This document shows positions 54,580-64,000 of a stretch of DNA of 64,000 nucleotides, in pieces. Location of the stretch: positions 1,612,001 through 1,676,000 of the forward strand of contig NZ_CP026304.1 of the NCBI RefSeq assembly GCF_003054555.1. The letters are read 5' to 3'. The notes beneath the pieces were generated by a model. It searched no databases. It was not told where the DNA came from and saw only the letters and a list, made by a program, of their open reading frames with translations. The DNA is from Streptomyces lunaelactis. Its GTDB lineage: Bacteria > Actinomycetota > Actinomycetes > Streptomycetales > Streptomycetaceae. A program made the translations under genes and the position numbers. Within the stretch, counting starts at the first letter, position 1, and the number at the start of each line of letters is the position of its first letter.

Positions 54580-54837
54580 GTGACCACCGACCCTGATCAT
54601 TTAGTGGTCGTCGAAGAGTTCGCCGAGTTACGCCGCAGCCTCGACGTCGGCCTCGCCCGGATCGACGGGCATCTGGCGCTGCTCGCGCAGCGCAACGACC
54701 AGATCGACCAGAATCTGACCGATCTGGCCGCGCGCGTCGGAGCACTCGAGCACGCGAGGTGGCCATTGCCCGCCGTCGCCGCACTGACCGCGCTGGGAGC
54801 GCTGGCGGTCACGCTCTGGCAGGCGATGGGACGGTAG
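54580..54837 (+). CDS. Small coiled-coil membrane protein
   Basis: 85 residues. A helical, heptad-rich region (FAELRRSLDVGLARIDGHLA, LLAQRNDQIDQNLTDLAARV) precedes one C-terminal membrane helix (LPAVAALTALGALAVTLWQA). It may be a tail-anchored oligomer. GTG 54580 follows GAGGAG. The stop codon TAG is part of a 14-mer repeated at the end of the acetyltransferase gene at 17785. Function unknown. Confidence 0.78.
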   Translation: MTTDPDHLVVVEEFAELRRSLDVGLARIDGHLALLAQRNDQIDQNLTDLAARVGALEHARWPLPAVAALTALGALAVTLWQAMGR

Positions 54838-54862
54838 GCCGTGTCTGACACATAGGCCTAGC
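54835..54862 (+). repeat. 14-mer TAGGCCGTGTCTGA at a gene end (copy 2)
   Basis: TAGGCCGTGTCTGA, starting with the stop codon of the 85-residue gene, is found on the opposite strand at 17774-17787, also beginning at a stop codon. A GTGTC-T-GACAC inverted repeat (54841-54851) follows. Confidence 0.6.
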
Positions 54863-54871
54863 CGCCGGGCC

Positions 54872-55402
54872 TCAGCCCAGGCGCAGATGGTGGAGCATCA
54901 GCAGCCCGGCCGCCATGTTGGCGGCCGGGACCTCACCGCGGGCGATCATGTCGGGTACCAGCTTCAGCGGTATCCACTCGCGGCGCGAGGACTCGAAGTC
55001 GTCCTCGGGATGCCCGATGTACGTGGCGTCCTCGGACCAGTAGAGATGGTGCCGGGCGTCGGTGAGGCCGTTGGACGGTTCGACGGTCATCAGGTGCTGG
55101 AGGGGGCCCGGACGCCAGCCCGTCTCCTCCTCCATCTCCCTGGCGGCCGCGGCCGCGATGTCCTCGCCGTCCTCGACGACACCCGCGGCGAGCTCCCAGC
55201 CCCAGCTGTTGGTGATGAAGCGGTGCCGCCAGAGCATCAGCACCTCGTTGGCCTTGTTGACCGCGGTCGCGACGGCGACGGGGCGGAGCCGGATGAGGAA
55301 GTGGTCCAGGTGCCGGCCGTCGGGGAGCTCGACGTCGGCCAGGTTGACCCTGAACCAGCGGTTTTCGTACACAGTTTGTTCGCTTAATTTCGTCCACTGC
55401 AC
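54872..55402 (-). CDS. NUDIX hydrolase
   Basis: 176 residues. The Nudix box is complete: GVVEDGEDIAAAAAREMEEETG (G-x5-E-x7-REUxEExGU). N-terminal sequence VQWTKLSEQTVYENRWFRVN and DHFLIRLRPVAVATAV is of the ADP-sugar type pyrophosphatases. The substrate is a nucleoside diphosphate linked to X. GTG 55402 follows AAGGTGG. It is 51 bp downstream of the TPR regulator's stop on the same strand. Confidence 0.9.
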   Translation of the reverse strand: MQWTKLSEQTVYENRWFRVNLADVELPDGRHLDHFLIRLRPVAVATAVNKANEVLMLWRHRFITNSWGWELAAGVVEDGEDIAAAAAREMEEETGWRPGPLQHLMTVEPSNGLTDARHHLYWSEDATYIGHPEDDFESSRREWIPLKLVPDMIARGEVPAANMAAGLLMLHHLRLG

Positions 55403-55453
55403 TTTTCTGCCACCTTCCGACAAGTAGATGGCAATATCGCAGCAGGAGCTCGG

Positions 55454-56794
55454 TCAGAGGGGAACGCGCAGTGCCCCGTCGATGAGTTCGGCCGCCTCAT
55501 CGGCATTGGTGCATCCGCTCGCCACGAGGTGCTCACGCACCGCACGGAGCCGGTCCCGGAGCCGCTGCGACTCCATCCCCCTGGCCCGCTCCACCATCTC
55601 GGCCGCCGTCCGCGCCGCCCGGTCCACCTCGCCCTGACGCAGCTCGATCTGGCTGAGCATGGCGAGCCGGTGCACCCGGCCGCGGTCGTGCGCCGGAGTG
55701 TCGACGGCCTGGGTGGCATGCTCCCGTGCCGCCGTCAGATCACCGAGGCTGAGCAGGGCCTCCGCCACCTGGACGTTCACCAGGCCCGGCTGGACGTACC
55801 CGGTCTCGTCCGGCTCGGCACCCCGACGGATCCGCTCCGCCTCCAGCTCCGCGCGCCGGATACACCTCAACGCGCTGCTGCCGTCGCCGAGATGGGCGTA
55901 CGCCTTCGCCTGCATCGCGTACAGATCGGCGGCCAGCGCCGGAGTGATCTGCCGGCCGGCCGCCCGCAGCGCCGCCTCGGCGAAGGCCACCGCCTGCCGG
56001 TGCTCCGCCATGAACAGCGACTGGTTGACCAGCAGCGCGATCACATAGGCGCCAAGTCCCCGGTCACCGCTGGCCTTTGCCAGCCGCAGCGCCTGATGGA
56101 AGTAGCGCTGGGCCAGGCCGTGCGCGTCGGAGTCGTACGCACAGATACCGGCGACCGAGACCAGACCCCCGGTCGCACGGTGCAGTTGGCGGCCGAGCGC
56201 ATCGCTGTAGCCACCGCGCAGCAGCGGTGCCGTCTCGGCGTTGAGGAAGCCGACGATGCGGGAGCGCGTCGCGATACCGCCCGCCTTCCGGTACATCAAC
56301 TCGTAGTGCGCCCGGGCCGCGCGCAGCATTTTGATGTCGGCCATGCTGACGCGCGTCTGTCCCGAGCGCGAGACATCGGAGTCCTCCGGGGGGTTCTCCC
56401 ACTCCCACACCGGCATGACGGCGGGGGTGCCGGTCACCGCGGGCGCCTCGATGATGTGCCGCCGCTGCTGCTCGTCGGAGCGCCACAGCGCGGTGGCCCG
56501 CTCCACGAAACCGGAGAGCGGCGAGCCGGGCGGCATGACGGAGTCCCCCGGCGATCCAAGGCCGATGTCCCCGAGCGCTATCGCCCGGTGCAGCCGGGCG
56601 GCGAGCACCTCGCAGATCAGGTCGGGCACCTGGCCGCGCGGGCGCTGGCCCTTCAACCAGCGTGCCACGGCCGTGTGTTCGTACCGCAGCGCGAGACCTC
56701 GTGCCCGGCCGGCGTGGTTGACGCGGGCGGCGAGGCCCGCGTTGGAGATGCCCGCCTCGTCGAGCAGGGCGTCGAGCAGAGTGTTGGGCTGCAC
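55454..56794 (-). CDS. TPR-domain regulator, NsdA-like
   Basis: About 446 residues. The N-terminal part has a Xre-type or BldD-like segment (LLDALLDEAGISNAGLAARV, NHAGRARGLALRYEHTAVAR, WLKGQRPRGQVPDLICEVLA), followed by TPR-like helices (LHRATGGLVSVAGICAYDSD, AHGLAQRYFHQALRLAKASG, HRQAVAFAEAALRAAGRQIT). The domain order resembles the NsdA-type regulators of sporulation and antibiotics in S. coelicolor, as I remember them. GTG 56794 follows GGAGGGG. The frame upstream to 56905 is not needed. The stop is 51 bp before the NUDIX start. Confidence 0.82.
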   Translation of the reverse strand: MQPNTLLDALLDEAGISNAGLAARVNHAGRARGLALRYEHTAVARWLKGQRPRGQVPDLICEVLAARLHRAIALGDIGLGSPGDSVMPPGSPLSGFVERATALWRSDEQQRRHIIEAPAVTGTPAVMPVWEWENPPEDSDVSRSGQTRVSMADIKMLRAARAHYELMYRKAGGIATRSRIVGFLNAETAPLLRGGYSDALGRQLHRATGGLVSVAGICAYDSDAHGLAQRYFHQALRLAKASGDRGLGAYVIALLVNQSLFMAEHRQAVAFAEAALRAAGRQITPALAADLYAMQAKAYAHLGDGSSALRCIRRAELEAERIRRGAEPDETGYVQPGLVNVQVAEALLSLGDLTAAREHATQAVDTPAHDRGRVHRLAMLSQIELRQGEVDRAARTAAEMVERARGMESQRLRDRLRAVREHLVASGCTNADEAAELIDGALRVPL

Positions 56795-57090
56795 AGGGCC
56801 CCTCCGGTGGCTCGGTCCGCTCAGCGTAGTAGAGGACGATTCGCACGGGGTGTGAACCAAGTGCCCACATCTGTGCCCCGCGCGCTCTGCCGCCACGCCG
56901 CGCACACCGGTTGACTGGGCTGCCTCTCACAGAGGCGGCCGGGCCGTCGGCTCCCCCTCGTACAGTGCGACGGCCCGTGATCGCGTCGCCTGCCCTGCTG
57001 ATCTGCCCGACACTCCGCGGCAGGGCGGGCGGCGCCGGCCGCATGGCAATCCCTCATCGGCTCCGCCCTCCGTTCTCAGCCGAAGCAGTG

Positions 57091-57122
57091 AGGGGCGCGC
57101 CCGGAACTCCGGGCGCGCCCCT
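57091..57122 (-). terminator. Terminator hairpin of pheST
   Basis: AGGGGCGCGCCCGG pairs perfectly (14 bp) with its complement across an AACT loop, about 18 bp beyond the pheT stop. Confidence 0.93.
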
Positions 57123-57139
57123 GCGCAGGTGGGAGCGAG

Positions 57140-59653
57140 TCAGGCTCCGCGCAGCACCGCCCCGGTGCGCTCGGCGGCGAGGGCCACCGCCGCGTCCCGG
57201 GCGGCCGATGCCTCCTCGACCGTAAGCGTCCGGTCGGCGGCACGGAACCGCAGCGCGTACGCCAGGGACTTCTTGCCCTCGCCGATCTGCTCACCGGTGA
57301 AGACGTCGAACAGCCGGATGGACTCCAGCAGTTCACCCGCGCCCTCGGTCAGCACCTTCTCGACCTCGGCGGACGGCACCTGCTCGTCGACGACGAGAGC
57401 GACGTCCTGGGTCGCCACCGGGAAGGTGGAGATCCGGGGCGCCCGGAGCGGGCCCTGCGACGCCTGCTCCAGCAGGTCCAGGTTCAGCTCCATGGCGCAG
57501 CTGCGCGCGGGCAGATGCAGCGCCTTGACCACGCGCGGGTGCAGCTCACCAGCGAAACCGACGGTCTGCTCCGCTCCGTCGATCACCACGGCGAGCTCGG
57601 CGCAGCGGCCCGGGTGCCACGGACCGTACTGGCCCTGGCGGACGATCAGTTCGGCCCCTGCCTCGCGTGCGACCGTGCGGGCGGACTCGACCGCGTCGGC
57701 CCACTCGGCCGGACGCCCCTTGCCCCACCAGCCGGCCTGCTCACGCGCACCGGCGAGCACGACCGCCACATGGCGCGGCTGCACGGGCAGCACTCCGCTC
57801 AGTCCGGCGATCTCCTCCTCGGTCGGACGGCGGTGGACGGGCAGCCGTACCGCGATGCCCTCCCTCACCGGGGCCCGGAAGACCAGACCGGTCTCGAAGA
57901 GCGCCAGGTCGTGGCTGCCGCGGCCGTCGTTGCGGCGCAGCGCGCCGAGCAGTCCCGGCAGCAGCGCCGTGCGCAGCGCGGGCTCCTCGTCGGAGAGCGG
58001 GTTGACCAGCTTGACCAGCCGACGGCACTCGTCGTCCGCGGGGATGCCGAGCTGATCGAGGACCTGCTCGCCGACGAACGGGTAGTTCAGCGCCTCGACA
58101 TAACCGGCCCCGGCCAGTGCACGGCCGACGCGGCGGTGCAGCCGCTGACGCTCGTTGAGCCCGCGGCCCGGGGGCGGCGTGGGCAGCGTCGAGGGAAGGT
58201 TCTCGTACCCCTCCAGTCGGATGACTTCCTCGGCGAGGTCGTTCGGCTCGCTGAGGTCGGGACGCCAGGAGGGGACGGTGACGACCAGTTCGTCCTGTCC
58301 GTAGACGTCGCAGCCGACCTCCTGGAGACGGCGTACGACACTCTCGCGGCCGTAGTCGACGCCCGCGACACGGTCCGGGTGGTTCGCCGGCATGGCGATC
58401 GTGCGGGGCGCGGAAGGGGCGACTACCTCGGTGACGCCCGCCTCGGCGGTGCCGCCCGCGAGCAGCACCAGCAGATCGACGGTCCGCTGCGCGGCTGCCG
58501 CCGCGGCCTGCGGGTCGACACCGCGCTCGAAGCGCTTGGACGCCTCGGAGGCCAGCTTGTGGCGGCGCGCGGTACGGGCAATGGTGATCGCGTCGAAGTG
58601 CGCCGCCTCGATGACGACCTCGGTGGTGGCACCGGCGTCGTCGCCGTGGTCCGCGATCTCCGTGTTGGCACCGCCCATGACGCCCGCGAGACCGATCGGC
58701 CCGCGGTTGTCCGTGATCACCAGGTCCTCGGCGTCCAGCACCCGCTGGACACCGTCGAGGGTGGTGAGCTTCTCGCCGGGCTCGGCGCGGCGCACTCCGA
58801 TCGGCCCGTCGAGACGGGAGCGGTCGTAGGCGTGCAGCGGCTGGCCGACTTCGAGCATCACGTAGTTGGTGACGTCGACGGCGAGGGAGATCGGGCGCAT
58901 CCCGGCCTTCTGCAGCCGGCGCCGCAGCCAGATCGGGGAGCGGGCCTCGGGCTCCAGGCCGACGACCGTACGCGCGGTGAAGCGATCGCAGCCGATCGGG
59001 TCGGCGACCTTCACGACGTAGCCGTACGAGTTCGGGGCCGGGACGTCCAGCAGCGCCGGGTCACGCAGCGGCAGGCCGTACGCGATGGCGGTCTCGCGGG
59101 CGACACCGCGCATCGAGAGACAGTAGCCGCGGTCGGGCGTGACGGCGATGTCGAGGACCTCGTCAACGAGTTCGAGCAGCTCGATGGCGTCGGTGCCGAC
59201 CTCGTACTCGGGCGGAAGCACGATGATGCCGCCGCTGCCGTCGTCGCCCATGCCGAGCTCGTCGCCGGAGCAGATCATGCCGTGCGAGGTCCTGCCGTAC
59301 GTCTTGCGCGCGGCGATCGCGAAGCCGCCGGGCAGCACGGCGCCCGGCAGCACCACGACGACCTTGTCGCCGACGGAGAAGTTGCGCGCGCCGCAGACGA
59401 CTTCCTGCGGCTCACCCGTGCCGTTGGCCCGGCCGACGTCGACGGTGCAGAAGCGGATGGGCTTCTTGAACTCCGTCAGCTCCTCGATGGTGAGCACCTT
59501 GCCGACGACGAGCGGGCCCTTGAGCCCGGCGCCGAGCTGCTCGACGGTCTCGACCTCGAGGCCGGCGGAAACGAGCTTGGCCTGGACGTCACGACCGGTC
59601 TCCGTCGCCGGCAGGTCGACGTACTCCCGCAGCCAAGAAAGCGGGACCCGCAT
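57140..59653 (-). CDS. pheT: Phenylalanyl-tRNA synthetase beta subunit
   Basis: 837 residues, the normal length for bacteria. Domains in order: EMAP/OB tRNA-binding domain (residues about 40-150, [19 protein letters not shown]), B3/B4, B5 ([20 protein letters not shown]), the class-II-like catalytic-fold core ([20 protein letters not shown]), and the FDX-ACB anticodon-binding domain at the C-terminus ([20 protein letters not shown]). The beta subunit edits mischarged tyrosine in its B3/B4 domain. The start ATG shares its A with the pheS stop (TGATG), so both subunits are translationally coupled and made in equal amounts. Confidence 0.96.
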   Translation of the reverse strand: MRVPLSWLREYVDLPATETGRDVQAKLVSAGLEVETVEQLGAGLKGPLVVGKVLTIEELTEFKKPIRFCTVDVGRANGTGEPQEVVCGARNFSVGDKVVVVLPGAVLPGGFAIAARKTYGRTSHGMICSGDELGMGDDGSGGIIVLPPEYEVGTDAIELLELVDEVLDIAVTPDRGYCLSMRGVARETAIAYGLPLRDPALLDVPAPNSYGYVVKVADPIGCDRFTARTVVGLEPEARSPIWLRRRLQKAGMRPISLAVDVTNYVMLEVGQPLHAYDRSRLDGPIGVRRAEPGEKLTTLDGVQRVLDAEDLVITDNRGPIGLAGVMGGANTEIADHGDDAGATTEVVIEAAHFDAITIARTARRHKLASEASKRFERGVDPQAAAAAAQRTVDLLVLLAGGTAEAGVTEVVAPSAPRTIAMPANHPDRVAGVDYGRESVVRRLQEVGCDVYGQDELVVTVPSWRPDLSEPNDLAEEVIRLEGYENLPSTLPTPPPGRGLNERQRLHRRVGRALAGAGYVEALNYPFVGEQVLDQLGIPADDECRRLVKLVNPLSDEEPALRTALLPGLLGALRRNDGRGSHDLALFETGLVFRAPVREGIAVRLPVHRRPTEEEIAGLSGVLPVQPRHVAVVLAGAREQAGWWGKGRPAEWADAVESARTVAREAGAELIVRQGQYGPWHPGRCAELAVVIDGAEQTVGFAGELHPRVVKALHLPARSCAMELNLDLLEQASQGPLRAPRISTFPVATQDVALVVDEQVPSAEVEKVLTEGAGELLESIRLFDVFTGEQIGEGKKSLAYALRFRAADRTLTVEEASAARDAAVALAAERTGAVLRGA

Positions 59654-60780
59654 CAGATCTCCATCCCGAACGGCCGGGTGAACCGGACGTCACCCTCGAC
59701 CATGTCTCGCATGTCTTCGACGTTGTGGCGGAACATCAGCATCCGCTCGATGCCGAACCCGAAGGCGAATCCGCTGTACTTCTCGGGGTCGACGCCGCAG
59801 GCGATGAGCACCTTCGGGTTGACCATGCCGCAGCCGCCGAGCTCGATCCAGCCCTCGCTGCCGCAGGTGCGGCAGGGCCGGTCCGGGTTGCCCACGGACT
59901 CGCCGCGGCACACGTAGCAGGCCATGTCCATCTCGGCGGACGGCTCGGTGAACGGGAAGAAGTTCGGGCGCAGCCGCGTCTTCATGTCCCGGCCGAAGAG
60001 CGCCTGGACCATGTGGTCCAGGGTGCCCTTGAGGTCGGCCATGGTCAGGCCCTCGTCGACGGCGAGCAGCTCGATCTGGTGGAAGACCGGGGTGTGGGTC
60101 GCGTCCAGCTCGTCGGTGCGGTAGACGCGGCCGGGCACGACGACGTAGACCGGCGGCTCGCGGTCGAGCAGCGTGCGGGCCTGCACCGGGGAGGTGTGCG
60201 TACGCAGCACGATGCCGGACTCGTCGTCCGTGGTGCCCTTGGGGCCCTGGACGAAGAAGGTGTCCTGCATCTGCCGCGCCGGATGGTCGGGCACGAAGTT
60301 CAGGGCGTCGAAGTTGAACCACTCCGCCTCGACCTCGGGGCCTTCGCCGACCTCGTACCCCATGGACACGAAGATGTCCTCGAGGCGCTCCATCAGCGTG
60401 GTCAGCGGGTGGCGGGCACCGGCCGGGATGCGGTCGTGGGGCAGCGTGACATCCACTGCCTCCTCGACGAGCACCCTGGCGTCGCGCTCGGCCTCCAGCT
60501 CCGCCTGCCGGGCGGCGAGGGCCTTGCTCACGACACCGCGGGCCTGACCCACGCGCTTGCCCGCCTCGGCCTTGGCCTGCGGCGGCAGCGCGCCGATCTC
60601 ACGGTTGGCGAGCGCGAGCGGCGAGGTGCCGCCGGTGTGCGCGATCTTCGCGTGGGTGAGGGCGTCGAGGTCGCCGGCGGCGGCGAAGGCGGCGAGCGCC
60701 TCGTCCCGCATGCGCTCGATCTCTTCCGGTTTCAGTGCCTCGACCTCAACAGGGTCGTACGACTTATTGGGTGCGGACAT
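59653..60780 (-). CDS. pheS: Phenylalanyl-tRNA synthetase alpha subunit
   Basis: 375 residues. The class II motifs are complete: motif 1 region [20 protein letters not shown], motif 2 [20 protein letters not shown], and motif 3 [20 protein letters not shown]; the N-terminal coiled coil is [20 protein letters not shown]. It activates phenylalanine; the beta subunit binds tRNA. I find no T-box before it. TAGACT at 60854-60859, 74 bp upstream, fits a -10 promoter box. Confidence 0.96.
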   Translation of the reverse strand: MSAPNKSYDPVEVEALKPEEIERMRDEALAAFAAAGDLDALTHAKIAHTGGTSPLALANREIGALPPQAKAEAGKRVGQARGVVSKALAARQAELEAERDARVLVEEAVDVTLPHDRIPAGARHPLTTLMERLEDIFVSMGYEVGEGPEVEAEWFNFDALNFVPDHPARQMQDTFFVQGPKGTTDDESGIVLRTHTSPVQARTLLDREPPVYVVVPGRVYRTDELDATHTPVFHQIELLAVDEGLTMADLKGTLDHMVQALFGRDMKTRLRPNFFPFTEPSAEMDMACYVCRGESVGNPDRPCRTCGSEGWIELGGCGMVNPKVLIACGVDPEKYSGFAFGFGIERMLMFRHNVEDMRDMVEGDVRFTRPFGMEI

Positions 60781-60853
60781 CTCTTCCCGTACTTCCGATG
60801 GGCTGGCTGGGGCCCCCGCTTCTCGACCGAGGACGCAAAGGTGCCAAAGGACG

Positions 60854-60859
60854 AGTCTA
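60854..60859 (-). promoter_or_regulatory. Possible -10 box of pheST
   Basis: TAGACT on the reverse strand matches TANNNT. The transcript would have a leader of about 65 nt before pheS. It lies in the 114-bp gap after the histidine kinase stop. Confidence 0.45.
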
Positions 60860-60894
60860 ACGGGGTGTGGAGAGGCGAATGAGCCCGTGGGCGG

Positions 60895-62016
60895 TCAGGC
60901 CAGGTAGGCCGGGGCGCCGACGGGCAGAATAAATCGGAACTCGGCGCCGCCGCCGGGTCCGCGGCCGACGGTGATCGTCCCGCCGTGTGCCTCGACGATG
61001 CCCTTGACGATGTAGAGGCCAAGGCCCGTACCACCGCGCTTGCTCCCCCGCCAGAAGCGGGTGAAGACACGGCCCATCGACTCCTCGGGGATGCCGGGGC
61101 CTTCGTCGCTCACGGTGACGGCCGTTCCCTTCTCGTCGTCCTTCGCGGATGCCGGTGCCACCTCGATGGTGACGGTTCCCTCGCCGTGCCGCACCGCATT
61201 TTCCAGCAGGTTGCCGAGCACCTGGTCGATCTTGTCCGGGTCCGCCCAGAGATCGGGCAGCTGCCGCTGGATGCGTATGAGGAACCGGTCCGGGGACTGG
61301 CCGCTGGCTATGTGCGCCTGGATGTGGCGTCCGACGGCCGCAGCGACATCGACGGGCTGGCGGCGCACTTCGAGCCGTCCGGAGTCGATACGGGAGATGT
61401 CGAGCAGCTCCGCGATCAGCCGGGTGACGCGGTTGGCGTCGGCGTCGACGGTCTCCAGCATCAGCCGCTTCTGGTCGTCGGTGAACCGCTCCCACTTGGC
61501 GAGCAGCGTCGCGGTGAAGCCCTTGACGGAGGTGAGCGGCGAGCGCAGTTCATGGGCGACGGTGGCGATCAGCTCGGCATGGCTGCGCTCGGTACGGCGC
61601 CGCGCCTCGGTGCCGCGCAGGCTGATGACGAGCCTGCGTATCGGCCCGGTGGGACACTCGCGCACATAGCGCGCGGAGACGAGGACCTCACGGCCGCCGG
61701 GCAGCAGCAGATTGCGCTCGGGCTGGCCGACGCGGGTGGCGAGTCCGCCGTACGGATCGGTCAGCGTCCACCAGCGGCGGCCCTTGAGGTCCTCCAGCGG
61801 CAGCGCACGGTCCAGCGGCAGGCCGAGCGCATCGGCCTTGGACACGGTGGTGATGCGTACGGCGGCGTTGTTGAAGCAGATCACCCGGCCGGTCTCGTCG
61901 GCGACGACGAGTCCGTCGGGGAGGTCGTCGGGGTCGATCCCGAGGGCGTCGGGGCCGTCGGACTGGCACAGCAATGCCCCGTGTGTCTCCGCGGGCCTGC
62001 TTGTCCCGACAGCCAT
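60895..62016 (-). CDS. Orphan sensor histidine kinase (PAS-HisKA-HATPase)
   Basis: 373 residues. N-terminal PAS-like segment (DLPDGLVVADETGRVICFNN), HisKA box TVAHELRSPLTSVKGF (phospho-His near residue 155), N-box LGNLLENAVRHGEG, DEGPGIPEESMGRVFTRFWR and GGTGLGLYIVKGIVEAHGGT. No transmembrane segments are visible, so it is cytoplasmic and senses an internal signal. No response-regulator gene is adjacent, so the partner is unknown. A start upstream is not needed. Confidence 0.92.
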   Translation of the reverse strand: MAVGTSRPAETHGALLCQSDGPDALGIDPDDLPDGLVVADETGRVICFNNAAVRITTVSKADALGLPLDRALPLEDLKGRRWWTLTDPYGGLATRVGQPERNLLLPGGREVLVSARYVRECPTGPIRRLVISLRGTEARRRTERSHAELIATVAHELRSPLTSVKGFTATLLAKWERFTDDQKRLMLETVDADANRVTRLIAELLDISRIDSGRLEVRRQPVDVAAAVGRHIQAHIASGQSPDRFLIRIQRQLPDLWADPDKIDQVLGNLLENAVRHGEGTVTIEVAPASAKDDEKGTAVTVSDEGPGIPEESMGRVFTRFWRGSKRGGTGLGLYIVKGIVEAHGGTITVGRGPGGGAEFRFILPVGAPAYLA

Positions 62017-62114
62017 CCCCGTACCCCACCTCTCCGCCGGCGCAGTGGGCCCCCGAGTGCGTCACCCTACTAGCTAGAAGTGACGGAGCGGACCCCCTGA
62101 GCGAGTACTGCTGG

Positions 62115-62954
62115 TCAGCGCGTACTGCCTGCGCGCTGGGCGCGCGCCGAGGCATAGAAACATACGGCCGCGGCGGTCGCGAGGTTCAGACTCTCGGCCT
62201 TTCCGTGGATCGGGACACGCACCACGGCGTCGGCGAGCGCGCGGGTCTCCTCCGGCAGCCCCCAGGCCTCGTTGCCGAAGATCCAGGCGGTGGGGCCGCC
62301 CATGGTGCCCGCGTCGAGCTCGTCGTCCAGGTCGTCCTCGCCCGCGCCGTCGGCGGCCAGGACCCGGACGCCGGCGTCGCGCAGCCCCTGGACGGCCTGT
62401 TCCACGGGAACGCCGACCGCGACGGGCAGATGGAAGTGCGAACCGACCGATGCCCGTACGGACTTGGGGTTGTAGAGGTCGACGGAGGCATCGGTGAGGA
62501 CGACGGCGTCCGCGCCCGCGGCGTCGGCGCAGCGCAGTACGGTGCCGGCGTTTCCGGGGTCACGGACGTGCGCGAGCACGGCGACGAGCTTAGGCCGCGC
62601 CGCGAGGATCTCCTCGAAGGGCGAGTCGAGGAAGCGGCAGACGCCGACCAGGCCCTGCGGCGTGACGGTCTGGGAGACCTCGGCGAGCACCGCGTCGGAG
62701 GCGTGGTGCACCCGGGCGCCGGCCGCGAAGGCGGCGTGGACGATGTCCGCGTACCGCTCGGCGGCCTCGACGGTGGTGAAGAGCTCGACCAGGGTGGGCT
62801 CGCCGCCGGGGCCGCGGTGGGCGACCGCCTCGCGCACGGCCTGCGGGCCCTCGGCGATGAACAGGCGCTCCTTGCCGCGGAAGGCCCGCTTGGCCAGCCG
62901 CCGGGCGGCGGTGACGCGCGGGGATCGCGGGGAGATCAGCTCGGGTGTGGGCAT
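62115..62954 (-). CDS. SpoU/TrmH-family RNA 2'-O-methyltransferase (RlmB-like)
   Basis: 279 residues. N-terminal substrate-binding domain (LISPRSPRVTAARRLAKRAF, FIAEGPQAVREAVAHRG), then SpoU core motifs AVLAHVRDPGNAGTVLRCAD (motif 1), WIFGNEAWGLPEETRALADA (motif 2) and VPIHGKAESLNLATAAAVCF (motif 3). It methylates ribose in rRNA or tRNA with S-adenosylmethionine; the neighbourhood with rplT/rpmI/infC suggests an rRNA target, though that is only position. It is about 100 bp downstream of the rplT stop. Confidence 0.92.
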   Translation of the reverse strand: MPTPELISPRSPRVTAARRLAKRAFRGKERLFIAEGPQAVREAVAHRGPGGEPTLVELFTTVEAAERYADIVHAAFAAGARVHHASDAVLAEVSQTVTPQGLVGVCRFLDSPFEEILAARPKLVAVLAHVRDPGNAGTVLRCADAAGADAVVLTDASVDLYNPKSVRASVGSHFHLPVAVGVPVEQAVQGLRDAGVRVLAADGAGEDDLDDELDAGTMGGPTAWIFGNEAWGLPEETRALADAVVRVPIHGKAESLNLATAAAVCFYASARAQRAGSTR

Positions 62955-63055
62955 GTGCCTGTGGCTCGCTCTTCCTACGTACGAGGGGGGTCCGGGAACA
63001 CACCGGACCCGCAGGCGCAGGGCCTGCGGGTCCGGCGAGAAGGACTACAGCCTGA

Positions 63056-63442
63056 TCAGGCGGCGGCCTTCGGGGCGTTGACATCGCTCGGAAGCGCCTT
63101 CTGGGCAACCTCGACGAGCGCGGCGAACGCGTTGGCGTCGTTGACCGCGAGCTCGGCCAGGATCTTGCGGTCCACCTCGATGTTGGCGGCCTTCAGACCC
63201 TGGATGAGGCGGTTGTACGTCATGCCGTTCTGGCGGGCAGCGGCGTTGATGCGCTGGATCCACAGCTGACGGAAGTCGCCCTTGCGCTTCTTGCGGTCGT
63301 TGTAGTTGTAGACCAGGGAGTGGGTGACCTGCTCCTTGGCCTTGCGGTACAGGCGTGAACGCTGACCGCGGTAACCCTTGGCGGCCTCGAGAATTGCCCG
63401 GCGCTTCTTGTGGGCGTTGACTGCCCGCTTGACGCGTGCCAC
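63056..63442 (-). CDS. rplT: 50S ribosomal protein L20
   Basis: 128 residues; the full family sequence is readable ([60 protein letters not shown]). L20 binds 23S rRNA early in assembly and, in other bacteria, represses its own operon. A short C-terminal extension ([13 protein letters not shown]) is typical of actinobacteria. It follows rpmI after 101 bp containing a hairpin. Confidence 0.97.
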   Translation of the reverse strand: MARVKRAVNAHKKRRAILEAAKGYRGQRSRLYRKAKEQVTHSLVYNYNDRKKRKGDFRQLWIQRINAAARQNGMTYNRLIQGLKAANIEVDRKILAELAVNDANAFAALVEVAQKALPSDVNAPKAAA

Positions 63443-63516
63443 TTGTTAACTCCTTGTAGCGGGGCCGTGGTTGGACTCACACGACCCGGAAACGAATTGG
63501 TCCCGGTCTCGGCATC

Positions 63517-63538
63517 GTGCCCCCGTCACCGGGGGCAC
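63517..63538 (-). promoter_or_regulatory. Hairpin between rpmI and rplT
   Basis: GTGCCCCC (63517-63524) pairs with GGGGGCAC (63531-63538), 8 bp with a 6-nt loop, 6 bp after the rpmI stop. It could attenuate or stabilise the transcript between L35 and L20. Confidence 0.45.
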
Positions 63539-63543
63539 CGACG

Positions 63544-63738
63544 TCACTTGCCGAGAAGCTTCTTGATGGTCTTGCTGTCCGGCTTCGACATCTCGGCGTT
63601 GCCGCTCAGGCGACGCGTCAGCGTGGACGGCTTGTGCTCGAGCAGGTGGCGCTTGCCGGCGCGCTCGCGGAGCACCTTGCCGGAGCCGGTGATCTTGAAG
63701 CGCTTCTTGGCACCGCTGTGCGTCTTGTTCTTCGGCAT
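63544..63738 (-). CDS. rpmI: 50S ribosomal protein L35
   Basis: 64 residues, the family length, with [20 protein letters not shown] and [20 protein letters not shown]. It is part of infC-rpmI-rplT. It lies about 120 bp after infC. Confidence 0.97.
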   Translation of the reverse strand: MPKNKTHSGAKKRFKITGSGKVLRERAGKRHLLEHKPSTLTRRLSGNAEMSKPDSKTIKKLLGK

Positions 63739-63858
63739 CGCGCCGTATCTCCTCGTCAGTGGCGCTCCCCCGGTGCGGACACCGGGACAGCGGAGCGTCA
63801 GATCTTGGTTTGTGGTTCCGGGCGGGACCAGGGGCGGCCTGGGTGGCAGCCCCTCGGA

Positions 63859-64000
63859 TCACGCCTCGGAGGGCGTCTCGGCGGGTGCTTCGGCCGGAGC
63901 CTCGGCAACCTCGTCCGCCGGCTCCTCGTGCGTGGTGCCCTGACGCTCCGCCTTGCGGGCGGCCTGAGCCTCACGCGCCTCGGCCATGGCCTCGGTCTTC
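63859..64000 (-). CDS. infC: Translation initiation factor IF-3, C-terminal end (5' part outside the window)
   Basis: The last 46 codons before the stop at 63859 read KTEAMAEAREAQAARKAERQ, GTTHEEPADEVAEAPAEAPA, ETPSEA. This is the acidic, low-complexity C-terminal tail that extends past the IF-3 core in many Streptomyces; the core is outside. The identification rests on position before rpmI-rplT and on the tail. Confidence 0.8.
   Translation of the reverse strand, partial: KTEAMAEAREAQAARKAERQGTTHEEPADEVAEAPAEAPAETPSEA

Noticed and set aside
57515..59917. An 800-codon forward frame opposite pheT
   Set aside because: Antisense shadow of pheT, no recognisable domain.
60781..60894. T-box or Phe leader peptide before pheS
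   Set aside because: No Phe-rich short frame and no T-box sequence seen in the 114-bp gap.

Overview
This is a high-GC actinobacterial chromosome segment, almost certainly Streptomyces. The coding regions have strong third-position GC bias and many GTG/TTG starts, and many genes appear leaderless. The gene order matches what I recall of the conserved Streptomyces core around argCJBDR-argGH, metNIQ, pheST and rplT-rpmI-infC. The species cannot be fixed from sequence alone.

Layout. Positions 1-1,500 hold the end of a para-aminobenzoate synthase-like gene and a five-tRNA cluster (Gly, Cys, Val x3) closed by a strong terminator. Positions 1.6-6.2 kb hold small conserved proteins, a phosphotransferase, a membrane-anchored Ser/Thr kinase and an RNA methyltransferase. 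Positions 6.3-12.7 kb hold corrinoid/siroheme genes: a CysG-like protein, a large BluB-CobT fusion and CobL. Positions 12.8-16.6 kb hold a GNAT gene and the metNIQ methionine importer, preceded by a Cys/Met-rich leader peptide. Positions 16.7-23.7 kb hold membrane proteins, an ECF-like sigma factor, a Tat-exported phosphodiesterase, plsC, and a TetR/MFS pair. Positions 23.8-26.5 kb hold argH and argG. Positions 26.6-31.2 kb hold an oxidase-like protein, an L,D-transpeptidase-like secreted protein, and a three-gene flavin electron-transfer operon (ferric-reductase-like protein, double FMN-binding protein, ApbE). Positions 31.2-36.0 kb hold the argCJBDR operon with 4-bp overlaps.

Positions 36.1-45.8 kb are an accessory stretch. 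It has TetR/SnoaL, a DUF6193 gene, a TmrB-like ATPase, an oxidoreductase with an ECF41-like sigma factor, an XRE/TPR regulator, gene relics and four related intergenic repeats. Positions 45.9-56.8 kb hold DUF6215, DUF5997, LysR-like, AraC/VOC, degenerate phosphatase, MocR/EamA, DUF1918, glycosidase-like, 3-hydroxyacyl-CoA dehydrogenase, NUDIX and TPR-regulator genes. Positions 57.1-64 kb return to the core: pheT, pheS, an orphan histidine kinase, a TrmH-type methyltransferase, rplT, rpmI and the end of infC.

The most interesting items are the metNIQ leader peptide, the flavin operon with two FMN-binding domains and a signal-less ApbE, the repeat family in the accessory stretch, the divergent MocR/EamA pair whose start codons overlap, and the phosphatase-fold protein lacking its catalytic RHG. 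All functional statements come from reading the sequence; no searches were run.
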